Of a stretch of DNA of 64,000 nt, positions 8,458 to 16,571 are shown piece by piece. Where the stretch lies: the NCBI GenBank assembly GCA_900319645.1, contig ONPG01000005.1, positions 107,128-171,127 on the forward strand, read 5' to 3'. Source of the DNA: an uncultured Bacteroidales bacterium (lineage in GTDB: Bacteria > Bacteroidota > Bacteroidia > Bacteroidales > Paludibacteraceae). Position numbers and translations under genes: made by a program. The notes beneath the pieces were generated by a model. The model was given only the letters and a program-made list of their open reading frames with translations, was not told the origin of the DNA and did not search any database. Numbering within the stretch: the first letter of the stretch is position 1; every line of letters starts with the position of its first letter.

Positions 8458-9111
8458 TCACCACAGTTCGGTTGGGGAGTCGATAATCCGTTCGCAGCCG
8501 GCCTCCACAAGTTTCTCTCGCGGCACAAATCCCCACGAGCAGGCAACAAACGGCACTCCGGCGTTCGCTGCGGTGTCACGGTCCACCAGACTGTCACCGA
8601 CGTAGGTAATGGATAATTCCTCTTCTTCCCTTTGTACCTTCTCCAAGATGTCCCGTACAATTTGAGGATTGGGCTTGCGCTCCACCCCAACCCGTTCGCC
8701 CAGAACAACATTAAACATCCCGGGGAAGAAATGCGCGACGATCTTCTCCGTCGCTTCTTGGTACTTGTTGCTCGCCACTGCCATCCGGCAGCCTCGTGCT
8801 TTCAGAGCCGCCAACAGTTCGGGTATTCCCTCGTAAGGCTTGGTATAATCGCAGTTGTGTGTGTTGTAATAAGGCACAAAATACTCCCGCAGCCGCTTTA
8901 CAGTCTGCTCGTCCTTGTGCCCTTCCGGCAGAGCACGCTCAATCAGTTTGTTCACTCCGTTGCCCACCAAACGCGGATATTCGCTGATGGAGTGCGTGGG
9001 ATAGCCACAAGCCTCCAGCGCGTGGTTGCAGGCATAACCCAGATCGTCTATCGTGTTGAGCAACGTGCCGTCCAGGTCAAAGATAACAAGAGATATCAGC
9101 TTATTGTTCAT
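8458..9111 (-). CDS. HAD-superfamily phosphatase, phosphoglycolate phosphatase-like
   Basis: 217 residues. Motif I FDLDGTLLNT lies at the N terminus, motif II threonine/serine region is AVASNKY, and motif III is near GERVGVERKPNP followed by the acidic YVGDS motif IV. The cap inserted after motif I is the small helical type found in Gph-like phosphatases. It hydrolyses a small phosphorylated metabolite in the cytoplasm; 2-phosphoglycolate is the family default and not proven. The start overlaps the 3' end of the mgtC-like gene by 11 bp, suggesting translational coupling. Confidence 0.88.
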   Translation of the reverse strand: MNNKLISLVIFDLDGTLLNTIDDLGYACNHALEACGYPTHSISEYPRLVGNGVNKLIERALPEGHKDEQTVKRLREYFVPYYNTHNCDYTKPYEGIPELLAALKARGCRMAVASNKYQEATEKIVAHFFPGMFNVVLGERVGVERKPNPQIVRDILEKVQREEEELSITYVGDSLVDRDTAANAGVPFVACSWGFVPREKLVEAGCERIIDSPTELW

Positions 9112-9532
9112 GTTTGTCTTTCTCCGAGCGGAGATGTTTAAAGAAGATGTTTACTATCATAATCGCCATCGTTCCTACTATCGCCTCCACAAACATTCCT
9201 GCTCCGCAGAGGCAGCCGATAGCTGCAGCACACCACACTGTGGCAGCTGTGGTAAGACCTTTGACAGAATCGCCGTCCTTGAAGATGATACCTGCGCCCA
9301 GAAAGCCGATACCCGACACCACCTGGGCGATAATACGCGAGTTGTCCCCGCCGATAATACTCGGCGACATCAGCACATACAACGCACTGCCGATAGCAAT
9401 GAGCGAGATTGTGCGTGTACCGACCACCTTGCCGTGCAACTCACGCTCCATCCCGATCAGATAGCCCAAAGCTGTGGCAAGCACTAACTTGGTCAGCAAC
9501 TGGATCAAATTTGTATTCAAGAAATTCTCCAT
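9101..9532 (-). CDS. MgtC/SapB family inner-membrane protein
   Basis: 143 residues with about four to five hydrophobic segments. Family signatures are LGYLIGMERELHGK near residues 22-35, the RTISLIAIGSALY segment and GIGFLGAGIIF. The short form matches the membrane domain alone, without the ACT-like C-terminal domain of Salmonella MgtC. The family is linked to Mg limitation and to inhibition of F-type ATP synthase in pathogens; whether that holds here is unknown. It is 5 bp downstream of the lipoate-ligase gene and overlaps the phosphatase gene. Confidence 0.88.
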   Translation of the reverse strand: MENFLNTNLIQLLTKLVLATALGYLIGMERELHGKVVGTRTISLIAIGSALYVLMSPSIIGGDNSRIIAQVVSGIGFLGAGIIFKDGDSVKGLTTAATVWCAAAIGCLCGAGMFVEAIVGTMAIMIVNIFFKHLRSEKDKHEQ

Positions 9533-9537
9533 TTGAT

Positions 9538-10164
9538 TTACGTTTGATGATTTATGATTGTTTTTTCGATTTGTTTTCGGAACTGTTCCATCTCGCCGAG
9601 ATCGCTGATCTCCCGCAGGTTGCGCACGCGCTGTCTGACCGACTGAACCGCGTGTTTCTCCAGTTTCTGCGCAGAAGGAGTGATAGCCTGTTGGAGCGCA
9701 TCTATATCGACGTCGTAGAGCATACAGGCGTGTACCACAGTGCCTGTAAGCGTGGTGTAGCAGGCTGTGCCCGCTACCTTGCGTCCGCCCACAAGCACGT
9801 CGTTGTGCGCCGTAGTTACCGCCTCATAGCCAAGCTTTTGCAGTCCGCTTGCCAGAATCCGGAGGAACTCGCTGAACACCTCCTGCGAACGGGTGGAAGG
9901 CGAGATATACGACACCATCAGGTTGCCGCCATCAGCATAAACACATCCTCCTCCGCTCTGCCGTTGCACGACGCGGACATTGTGCGCCGAACAATAGGCA
10001 TCGTTGACCTCCTGTTCGCGGATCTGATGGCGACCGTAGATAACCGTCGGTGCAACGATCCAGGTGAAAAGCGTCAGCTCTGTCACACTCTTCACCATCT
10101 CCGCCTCCATCGCCAGATACTCCTCCAGCAGCAGACCTTCCTTAGGATGAATCAGTTTTACCAT
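9538..10164 (-). CDS. Lipoate-protein ligase A family protein (single catalytic domain)
   Basis: 208 residues. Motif RQSGGGCVYAD is the conserved lipoate-binding glycine-rich loop and GGRKVAGTA carries the catalytic lysine of the biotin/lipoyl ligase fold. It attaches lipoate or octanoate to lipoyl domains. It is much shorter than LplA of E. coli (about 338 residues) because the C-terminal accessory domain is absent, so it may be an amidotransferase-type relative or need a partner. The last residues and stop fall in AT-rich repetitive DNA. Upstream on the same strand is the guanine deaminase gene. Confidence 0.85.
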   Translation of the reverse strand: MVKLIHPKEGLLLEEYLAMEAEMVKSVTELTLFTWIVAPTVIYGRHQIREQEVNDAYCSAHNVRVVQRQSGGGCVYADGGNLMVSYISPSTRSQEVFSEFLRILASGLQKLGYEAVTTAHNDVLVGGRKVAGTACYTTLTGTVVHACMLYDVDIDALQQAITPSAQKLEKHAVQSVRQRVRNLREISDLGEMEQFRKQIEKTIINHQT

Positions 10165-10173
10165 TACAGCTCT

Positions 10174-10294
10174 CGTTATTACGTTATTACGTTTCCCCGC
10201 CTCTCTTCGATTGTCCAGATTTTCGCTTGTCGAAAATCATCTTCCGAACGAAGCGAGATCATTTTCAATTTTCAATTTTCAACTTTCAATTTTC
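10174..10294. repeat. Intergenic repeats and hairpin between guaD and the ligase gene
   Basis: Contains a short direct repeat (cgttattacg, 10174-10193), a perfect 8-bp hairpin GATTTTCG/CGAAAATC (10219-10239), and a tandem repeat of unit ttttcaa (10261-10294). The last tract overlaps the end of guaD and supplies its TGA stop. Confidence 0.7.
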
Positions 10295-11563
10295 TTTGAT
10301 TCTCGGCTGTGCGATCTCCTTGCCCTGGCAGAACCGGTGGGTCAGTTGGCGGTCGTCGCCAAGATAGATATACCGCTCCAGCCGGTGTTGCAAGGAATAG
10401 TTGTCGAAATTCAAATCCGAGTCGTCCACTACCAGTGCATCAAAGGCGTAGCCGGGCTCGAAACTGCCGACCTTGCCGAAGAACGAACCTCCGGACTTCG
10501 TGGCCAGCCAGAACGCTTCGCTCAGGCTGAGGAACATCTCGCGATGACCGCCGTGTACCCATTTCATCTTCGACATCTGGAGCGTGTAATGGATAGCACG
10601 GAAAATAGAGAATCCGCTTCCTGCCGACACATCCGAACCCAAAGCGACAGGGATACCGGCGTTCATAAACCGGCGGATAGGCGCAATGCCCGAACCAAGG
10701 TTGCAGTTGGAGGTCGGACAATGGACGGCAAACACATGGTTAGCCCGCATCAACTCAAACTCCTCGCCTGCGGTGTAGCAGCAATGTGCCATCAGCGTCG
10801 GCGTCTGGCCGAACAGACCATAACGACGGTAAGCGTCGCCGTAACACGTCGATTCGGGTTCCAACTCCTTAACCCACTCGATCTCCGATTGGTTCTCGCT
10901 GAGGTGGGATTGCACCGGCAGATGATACTCGTTCGCCAGTTGTCCGAGCGCAGTGAGCATCTCTGGCGTACAGCTGGGCACGAAACGTGGAGTGACGATA
11001 GCCGACACCAGCGGCATCGTTGCCGTGCGCGCCATCACACGACGGGTACCCTCGATCACTTCTTCCGTCGTGTTACGGAGCGTTTCCGGACAGTTGCGAT
11101 CCATTCCGACCAAACCGATCATTCCGCCCATTCCTGCTTCGTGCAGCAGATCCGCCAACAAACACGACGCCTCCGGGTGGATCGTCGCGAAGATAGCGGC
11201 ACGCATCGTACCGAGTTTCCACAGGTCACGCACAAAACGGCGGTACATCCGCTCGGCGTACTGCAAATCCCGGTATTTGGTCTCCTCGGGGAACGTATAG
11301 GTATTAAGCCACGGAAGGAGCTCCTGATCCATGGCAATGCCTAAGTTGCGGTATTGCGGTGCGTGTACGTGCAGGTCGTTCATCGCCGGCATCAACAACT
11401 GGTCGCCGAAATCGGTAACCGGCACATCTTTGTATTGCTCCGGTAATTCCGCAAAAGTGCCGACCACACAACCGTCATCGCCCACTACCACATAGCCGTG
11501 CTCCAGCATCTCAAATCGCTCGGGCTCCGGCGTAAACAAGATATTCGCTTTATATGCTTTCAT
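10286..11563 (-). CDS. guaD: Guanine deaminase
   Basis: 425 residues, normal length. Amidohydrolase metal motif HVH at 65-67 in the GuaD-specific context NDLHVHAPQ; second family hallmark TPRFVPSCT; QSHLSENQSE supplies further metal/substrate His residues; ALGSDVSAG carries the metal-binding Asp. It converts guanine to xanthine and ammonia in purine salvage. The final residues KEN and the stop lie in the ttttcaa repeat tract. It is preceded on the same strand by rlmB with a 29-bp gap. Confidence 0.94.
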   Translation of the reverse strand: MKAYKANILFTPEPERFEMLEHGYVVVGDDGCVVGTFAELPEQYKDVPVTDFGDQLLMPAMNDLHVHAPQYRNLGIAMDQELLPWLNTYTFPEETKYRDLQYAERMYRRFVRDLWKLGTMRAAIFATIHPEASCLLADLLHEAGMGGMIGLVGMDRNCPETLRNTTEEVIEGTRRVMARTATMPLVSAIVTPRFVPSCTPEMLTALGQLANEYHLPVQSHLSENQSEIEWVKELEPESTCYGDAYRRYGLFGQTPTLMAHCCYTAGEEFELMRANHVFAVHCPTSNCNLGSGIAPIRRFMNAGIPVALGSDVSAGSGFSIFRAIHYTLQMSKMKWVHGGHREMFLSLSEAFWLATKSGGSFFGKVGSFEPGYAFDALVVDDSDLNFDNYSLQHRLERYIYLGDDRQLTHRFCQGKEIAQPRIKEN

Positions 11564-11592
11564 GTTTTTGTTTGGATAAATTTACCACTACT

Positions 11593-12369
11593 CTATTGCG
11601 CGAGCCCTCTCTGGCGAACAGCCTCATAGATAAACACGCCCGCTGCCACCGACACATTGAGCGACTCGATGACACCTGTCATTGGAAGACGAACCTGATC
11701 GGTACAAAGTTTGAGGTTCTCCTCATAAATACCTTTTTCCTCCGAACCCATCACAATACAGGTCGGAACAGTCATATCAACCTCGGTGTAGTTGCGCTCA
11801 GTGTGCTCGGTAGCAGCCACGATACGCAAACCGCTCTCCTGCAAGTAACGAAGCGCATTCTGCAGGTTCTCCACTTTGCAAATCGGCAACGTGTGCAACG
11901 CTCCGGCAGAAGCCTTGACGGCATCGCCGTTGATAGCCGCACTTCCGCGCGTACCTATAATAAGCGCGTGTACACCCGCGCACACACACGTACGGGCGAT
12001 AGCTCCGAAATTGCGCACATCGGTCACTCCGTCCAGCATCATCAAAAGCGGCGTCTTGCCTTCGTCGTACAAACTCTGCACTAAACTATCCAGCGGCGTG
12101 AACTCTATCGGACTGAGAAATGCAATCACGCCCTGGTGATTTTTGTCCGTAAACTGATTCAGTTTCTCCAGCGGTACTCGCTGAACCTGCGTGCCGGTTC
12201 CTTCTAACTTAATCAGCAACTCTCGTCCTATTGCCGAACTCATATCGCGGCGTACCAGCACTTTGTCAAGCACCTTGCCTGCGTCAATCGCTTCCATCAC
12301 AGCGCGCACGCCGAAAATCATCTCTTTCTCCGGCGGACGTTTGGTTTCATATTGTTTCTTCTGTATCAT
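11593..12369 (-). CDS. rlmB: 23S rRNA (guanosine-2'-O)-methyltransferase RlmB (SpoU/TrmH family)
   Basis: 258 residues with the substrate-binding N-terminal domain (FGVRAVMEAIDAGKVLDKV) and a SPOUT C-terminal domain showing all three motifs: DGVTDVRNFGAIARTC, CIVMGSEEKGI and LPMTGVIESLNVSVAAG. It methylates G2251 (E. coli numbering) of 23S rRNA using S-adenosylmethionine. A TrmH-like assignment to a different RNA position is possible, but the N-terminal domain favours RlmB. Confidence 0.9.
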   Translation of the reverse strand: MIQKKQYETKRPPEKEMIFGVRAVMEAIDAGKVLDKVLVRRDMSSAIGRELLIKLEGTGTQVQRVPLEKLNQFTDKNHQGVIAFLSPIEFTPLDSLVQSLYDEGKTPLLMMLDGVTDVRNFGAIARTCVCAGVHALIIGTRGSAAINGDAVKASAGALHTLPICKVENLQNALRYLQESGLRIVAATEHTERNYTEVDMTVPTCIVMGSEEKGIYEENLKLCTDQVRLPMTGVIESLNVSVAAGVFIYEAVRQRGLAQ

Positions 12370-12390
12370 AATAAATTTTATTTCTTTATG

Positions 12391-13293
12391 CTACCAAAAA
12401 TAGCATTTACATTCTTTTGCATTTTTCTTCAGCGGATTATACGGAGCTATTCGGTAGGATACTTTGATTCCGACATCGTAGATATTTCTCGCTGAGACCA
12501 AACGCTCGCCTTGTCTGTTAGCAGTCTCGACGGTTGCCAGCACGCGATGCAGAGGAAGCCCCTCCTGCATATTTGACAACATCAATAAGGATATTCGATC
12601 AGAGGCCAAGGCGGTCTCATTAGCGAACGAATAGTCTGCATAAAGACCGAGTGATATGTATGATTTATAATGTTGTGCAACATAAACCTGAATATCATAG
12701 CATAATTCCGCTGCAAGCCACCATTGTATCTGCTTTACGTTATTTTTCCCGCTTTGTATTTCTTTAAAAGAACGCGAAGCTGCTAATGGGAAAGACTCGT
12801 AAACACGGTTGTCCCGGTTGGGATAATAAACCGATAATGCCGCATCATCTACATTCTCCGCCCAAACGCCATGGAGAGGAAATACTATTTTAGGACCAAT
12901 ATAAAATGCGACTTGTTTTCCTGTTAGCGCCAACTGGAGAGGTATGCCAACAGACCAAGTAGTGTACATTTCTCTTAACCGCCCGATTGTATAATCAATC
13001 TGTATCGGTTCTTTCTCAATATCTATCGTCTTATACGTATCGGTATAACCGTTTTTTCCAAATCCGGCTTGGTGTCTGTCAATAATTGCTCCTGCTCGCA
13101 TACCAACTACCCGAGATGAATGATAGCTGTAGGTTAACTGCACTCCCGCGTGGAGACTTGGTACCGGTGATACATAGGTGCATTGCGCACGATAATCTGC
13201 CATGCCGACCCGTAATCCCGCTTCAAACAGGTGCTCAGCGTGTGCCATGAGCGGAAGCGACAGCAAAACCCATATAATTCGTTTCGTTCTCAT
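12391..13293 (-). CDS. Predicted outer-membrane beta-barrel protein of unknown function
   Basis: About 300 residues from ATG 13293; a longer frame using GTG 13317 is possible, but 13293 gives a clean signal peptide (MRTKRIIWVLLSLPLMAHA) and an ATGA overlap with the stop of the gene before it. The mature part alternates hydrophobic and polar residues with many aromatic strand ends (GVQLTYSYHSSRVVGMRAG, YISLGLYADYSFANE), as in porin-like Bacteroidota proteins. No family recognised. It is the third gene of a coupled unit with the Cys-rich surface protein and the DsbD-like reductase. Confidence 0.75.
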   Translation of the reverse strand: MRTKRIIWVLLSLPLMAHAEHLFEAGLRVGMADYRAQCTYVSPVPSLHAGVQLTYSYHSSRVVGMRAGAIIDRHQAGFGKNGYTDTYKTIDIEKEPIQIDYTIGRLREMYTTWSVGIPLQLALTGKQVAFYIGPKIVFPLHGVWAENVDDAALSVYYPNRDNRVYESFPLAASRSFKEIQSGKNNVKQIQWWLAAELCYDIQVYVAQHYKSYISLGLYADYSFANETALASDRISLLMLSNMQEGLPLHRVLATVETANRQGERLVSARNIYDVGIKVSYRIAPYNPLKKNAKECKCYFW

Positions 13294-14915
13294 GGTACCA
13301 TTCGTTTCTCTGTCCACACCTTTTCTCCTTGTTCATATCGGAAAAGGTAGATGCCATGTGTTACTCTCTTCTCGGGAATGAGAACTCCCTGACTGTTATA
13401 CACTTGCAGATGCAAAGGCTGCTGGTCCTGCGTATCAAGGATCGAGATTATATTAGACCGGATAGTCTGTCCGTTATCCAGCGTTACACGTAACTGAAAC
13501 ACACCGTGCAGTTCGTTCTGCTCGGCATAGTCATCATCCGTCGCGCCATCAATCGGCTGTTCGTTTTTGTACCATTGGAATGCGGTCGGAGTTCGCTCCG
13601 GGAGTAATTGCCGTAGCACTACATTATCGCAGAGCAACTGCCAGTTATATTTGTTTATTATAATCGGCCATAGTTTCTCGCAATGGAAGGTACTCAGCGT
13701 ATAAATGTGCTCTATACTGTCACATTCCTGCGAACTTTTCTCCATAATACGTTTTTCGCCGGATTCAGAAAACACCACTCCTCGCCATGTATAGGGCAAC
13801 AGGGTGTCACAAACGGTCGTGTCATAGGTCATCGTGACAAGTTCCCGACAGCATTTTTCGGTATGCAGAGAAAGTAGCAAACAAATACTATCCCCGCCGA
13901 GAACCGATGACAGGGTATCACGGATAACACCTTCCTCAAACCACTCGTGCTCGCGCCATGTGAACGGTAACAAGGTGTCACAGACGGTCGTATCCATTTT
14001 GACGGTGGGTACATAGTTCTTAGGAATATCCATTACAGGGCGTACGGATTTTCCACCACGCCTATCATTCGGAGTAATCTGAGTGGGAGGATAGTTTACA
14101 TCGCTATAGAATTCAAGATTATATGCTCTACTCTGTTTGTTTTCGTTACAAGCAGAAACTGACCAATAATATCCATGAATATTGGGAAAATTATTGTTAC
14201 CTCCATAAATTACTCCCGCAGCGGGTAAAAATACGGCACCTTTATTTTCTAATTGTTCCCACTGACTTTCCGTATATTTGTTCGTACTACAAAATCGATC
14301 ATTCCCCGGAATAAATTGAGGCAATGAAAGATCCGCAAAAGGATAATCATCCGGAAGAAAGATCAAGCCACATACATTATTGATAGTTGCTTTTCCGCAT
14401 AAGATAGAAGCATTTGTACGTCCGTTAAGTATGAATTCCCATTCCTCAGCCGAAAGCGTTCTCCAAGAGTTTGGAGAATATTCACCTATAGAGTTATATA
14501 CCGCCCAATCTGCATTTTCGTAGTCACCCGTCATACTGAGAGATGCATCACCATTGATATAATAACAGTTAGGAAAACCTGTTGTCCATGACCATGGTTG
14601 GTATTTTTCCACTCCGTTACTCCAACCGCTTGTTCCCCATGCGTACAAGTCGATCCATCCATTATACGTGGATGATGCAGACGCGTGACTGCCTATATAA
14701 TCCCATTGGTTTTCGGCGAAACGCCATGTACCTTGCTGCATCGTCCCGTCAGCACATAGATGCGTCCCCATGGCAGCATTATACTGCAGATTACCCGGCG
14801 CAAAGAACACTTTACGGTCGTCACTGACGCTGAATCCGTGCTGCCGGAGTTTTTCTTCCTGCGCCACTACCGGCAACGTAAGAAAAAGCAATAATATGTA
14901 TAATAATCTTCTCAC
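13290..14915 (-). CDS. Cys-rich secreted/surface protein with FISUMP-like domain and C-terminal sorting-type tail
   Basis: 541 residues. No ATG lies near the 5' end; GTG 14915 overlaps the dsbD stop as TAGTG and gives a textbook signal peptide (MRRLLYILLLFLTLPVVAQ), so I prefer it to TTG 14930. The first half resembles the Fibrobacter-succinogenes-major-paralogous fold common on Bacteroidales surfaces (KVFFAPGNLQYNA, GWIDLYAWGTSGW, SWRTLSAEEWEFIL). Two tandem units begin DTTVCDTLLP(F/Y)TWR. An Ig-like stretch (AFQWYKNEQPIDGATDDDY) precedes a C-terminal tail (VYNSQGVLI, HGIYLFRYEQGEKVW) like type IX secretion sorting domains. It has over ten cysteines. Exact role unknown. Confidence 0.8.
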   Translation of the reverse strand: MRRLLYILLLFLTLPVVAQEEKLRQHGFSVSDDRKVFFAPGNLQYNAAMGTHLCADGTMQQGTWRFAENQWDYIGSHASASSTYNGWIDLYAWGTSGWSNGVEKYQPWSWTTGFPNCYYINGDASLSMTGDYENADWAVYNSIGEYSPNSWRTLSAEEWEFILNGRTNASILCGKATINNVCGLIFLPDDYPFADLSLPQFIPGNDRFCSTNKYTESQWEQLENKGAVFLPAAGVIYGGNNNFPNIHGYYWSVSACNENKQSRAYNLEFYSDVNYPPTQITPNDRRGGKSVRPVMDIPKNYVPTVKMDTTVCDTLLPFTWREHEWFEEGVIRDTLSSVLGGDSICLLLSLHTEKCCRELVTMTYDTTVCDTLLPYTWRGVVFSESGEKRIMEKSSQECDSIEHIYTLSTFHCEKLWPIIINKYNWQLLCDNVVLRQLLPERTPTAFQWYKNEQPIDGATDDDYAEQNELHGVFQLRVTLDNGQTIRSNIISILDTQDQQPLHLQVYNSQGVLIPEKRVTHGIYLFRYEQGEKVWTEKRMVP

Positions 14916-16516
14916 TAGTATTTTAACCAATTAATAAACTCCATCGGGTCGGTGGTAAACGCCATCGGATCGGCTACCTGATTGCCCTTTGCATCGAGTT
15001 GCACAAAGAACGGCTGGGCATTCGATCCGAACTGCTCACGCTGCAAACGGCTGTTCTCGGTGCCTTCGCTCTCGCCGTCGCTGTCTGTATCCAGACGATC
15101 GTCCACAAAGAGCTCGATAAACACATAGTTCTGCAACCGTGCTTTCACACTGTCGTGATCCAGCACAAACGCTTCCATCTTGCGGCAGTTGACACATCCG
15201 TAACCCGTGAAATCAAGGATCACCGGCTTGTTAACCTGACGTGCGTAAGCTATTCCTTCTTCGTAATCGTTAAAGACGACGCGACCCTCTATCTCCATCG
15301 GAGGTGCAAAAGCACTGATGGCCTTCACCGGTGCGCCCCACAAACCAGGAACCAAGTAACCGGCAAACGCCAGCGAAGGAAGAATCACTATCGTGCGGAT
15401 AATCTTGCGCGTGGTGGATACATTTTTGATATTCCAAAGGAGATAGATTCCAATTCCCGCAAAGCATACAATCCAGATAGCGATAAACAGCCAGCGTGGC
15501 AGGATACCCCACCCGTACGCCATGTCAGCCACCGAGAGGAACTTGAGCGAAAGAGCCAGTTCAAGGAAAGCCAATACCACTTTCAGGCTCGTCATCCAGT
15601 CGCCGGATTTAGGTGCCTGTTTGAGCCACTGCGGGAACATCGCAAACAGCGAGAAGGGCAAAGCCAACGCAATCGCAAAGCCTAACATACCTATCGCCGG
15701 AGCCAAAAGGCTACGTCCTGCTGCCTCCACAAGCAAAGTGCCGATAATAGGTCCCGTACACGAGAAACTGACGATCACCAGCGTGAACGCCATCAGCAGA
15801 ATACTTACGAATCCTCCTGTACTGCGTGCTTTGTTGTCCAAAGCCGTGGACCAACTGTCCGGCAAAGTGATCTCAAACAATCCAAAGAACGAGAGTGCAA
15901 AAACCACCAGTACAAGGAAGAAAATGATATTCATTACAGCGTTGGTACTCAGCTCATTAAGGGCTGACGCCCCAAATAGAATCGTTACCAACAGACCTAA
16001 TCCCACATACAAAATTATGATGCTCAACCCATAAAGAACAGCATCCTTCAATCCGCCGCCTTTCTTGAGGAAAAAACTCACCGTCATCGGAATAATCGGC
16101 CACACGCAGGGCGTGAAGATGGCCAGCAATCCGCCCAACAATCCTAACAGGAAAATCAACCACAACGAACGGTCATTTGCCGTGCTTGGCAATTCCTTTG
16201 TACTTTGTACTTTGTCCCTTTGTACATTCTTCCACTCCCACACCTCGGGAGCCGTACACATCTGGTCGTTGCAGGCATTGTAGCGAATAGGTGCCAGATC
16301 GGTCTTGGACACCGTCATCACAAAGGAATCCTTGTATTCCTGAGTGAACATGAACTCGCCCATTTCCAAAATACTCATATGCCACCCCGGTTCCACTGTC
16401 GCCTTCAACCGCACACTATCGCCGATTTCTTCGCCTGTCCACTTCACAGGCTGTACCATTTGCGCCGCCACCATCAGCGGCATACATATCATTACTATTG
16501 TCAGTATTCTTTTCAT
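14915..16516 (-). CDS. Thiol:disulfide interchange protein DsbD-like
   Basis: 533 residues: signal peptide 1-19; short N-terminal periplasmic domain with a Cys pair (C82, C87; ACNDQMCTAPE); linker 97-110; multi-helix membrane domain with FTPCVWPIIPMT (C137) and FSCTGPIIG; C-terminal thioredoxin-like domain with CVNC near 440. It moves electrons from cytoplasmic thioredoxin to periplasmic disulfides. The linker is encoded by a ctttgta-type repeat (16195-16225). Its stop overlaps the next gene by one base, and that gene encodes a Cys-rich exported protein, so this copy may serve that substrate (inference). Confidence 0.92.
   Translation of the reverse strand: MKRILTIVMICMPLMVAAQMVQPVKWTGEEIGDSVRLKATVEPGWHMSILEMGEFMFTQEYKDSFVMTVSKTDLAPIRYNACNDQMCTAPEVWEWKNVQRDKVQSTKELPSTANDRSLWLIFLLGLLGGLLAIFTPCVWPIIPMTVSFFLKKGGGLKDAVLYGLSIIILYVGLGLLVTILFGASALNELSTNAVMNIIFFLVLVVFALSFFGLFEITLPDSWSTALDNKARSTGGFVSILLMAFTLVIVSFSCTGPIIGTLLVEAAGRSLLAPAIGMLGFAIALALPFSLFAMFPQWLKQAPKSGDWMTSLKVVLAFLELALSLKFLSVADMAYGWGILPRWLFIAIWIVCFAGIGIYLLWNIKNVSTTRKIIRTIVILPSLAFAGYLVPGLWGAPVKAISAFAPPMEIEGRVVFNDYEEGIAYARQVNKPVILDFTGYGCVNCRKMEAFVLDHDSVKARLQNYVFIELFVDDRLDTDSDGESEGTENSRLQREQFGSNAQPFFVQLDAKGNQVADPMAFTTDPMEFINWLKY
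16195..16225. repeat. Repeat inside the dsbD-like gene, unit ctttgta
   Basis: Four imperfect 7-8 bp copies (ctttgta, ctttgta, ctttgtc, ctttgta) encode the linker between the N-terminal domain and the membrane domain. Confidence 0.75.
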
Positions 16517-16532
16517 TTCTTATTTTCTATAT

Positions 16533-16571
16533 GTCGGTCATCTCTCGGTTGTCTCTCGGTCATCGGTCGGT
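16533..16571. repeat. Short tandem repeat, unit tctcggt
   Basis: About five degenerate copies (tcggtcat, ctcggttg, ctcggtca, tcggtcgg) fill the gap between murA and the dsbD-like gene. Confidence 0.75.
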
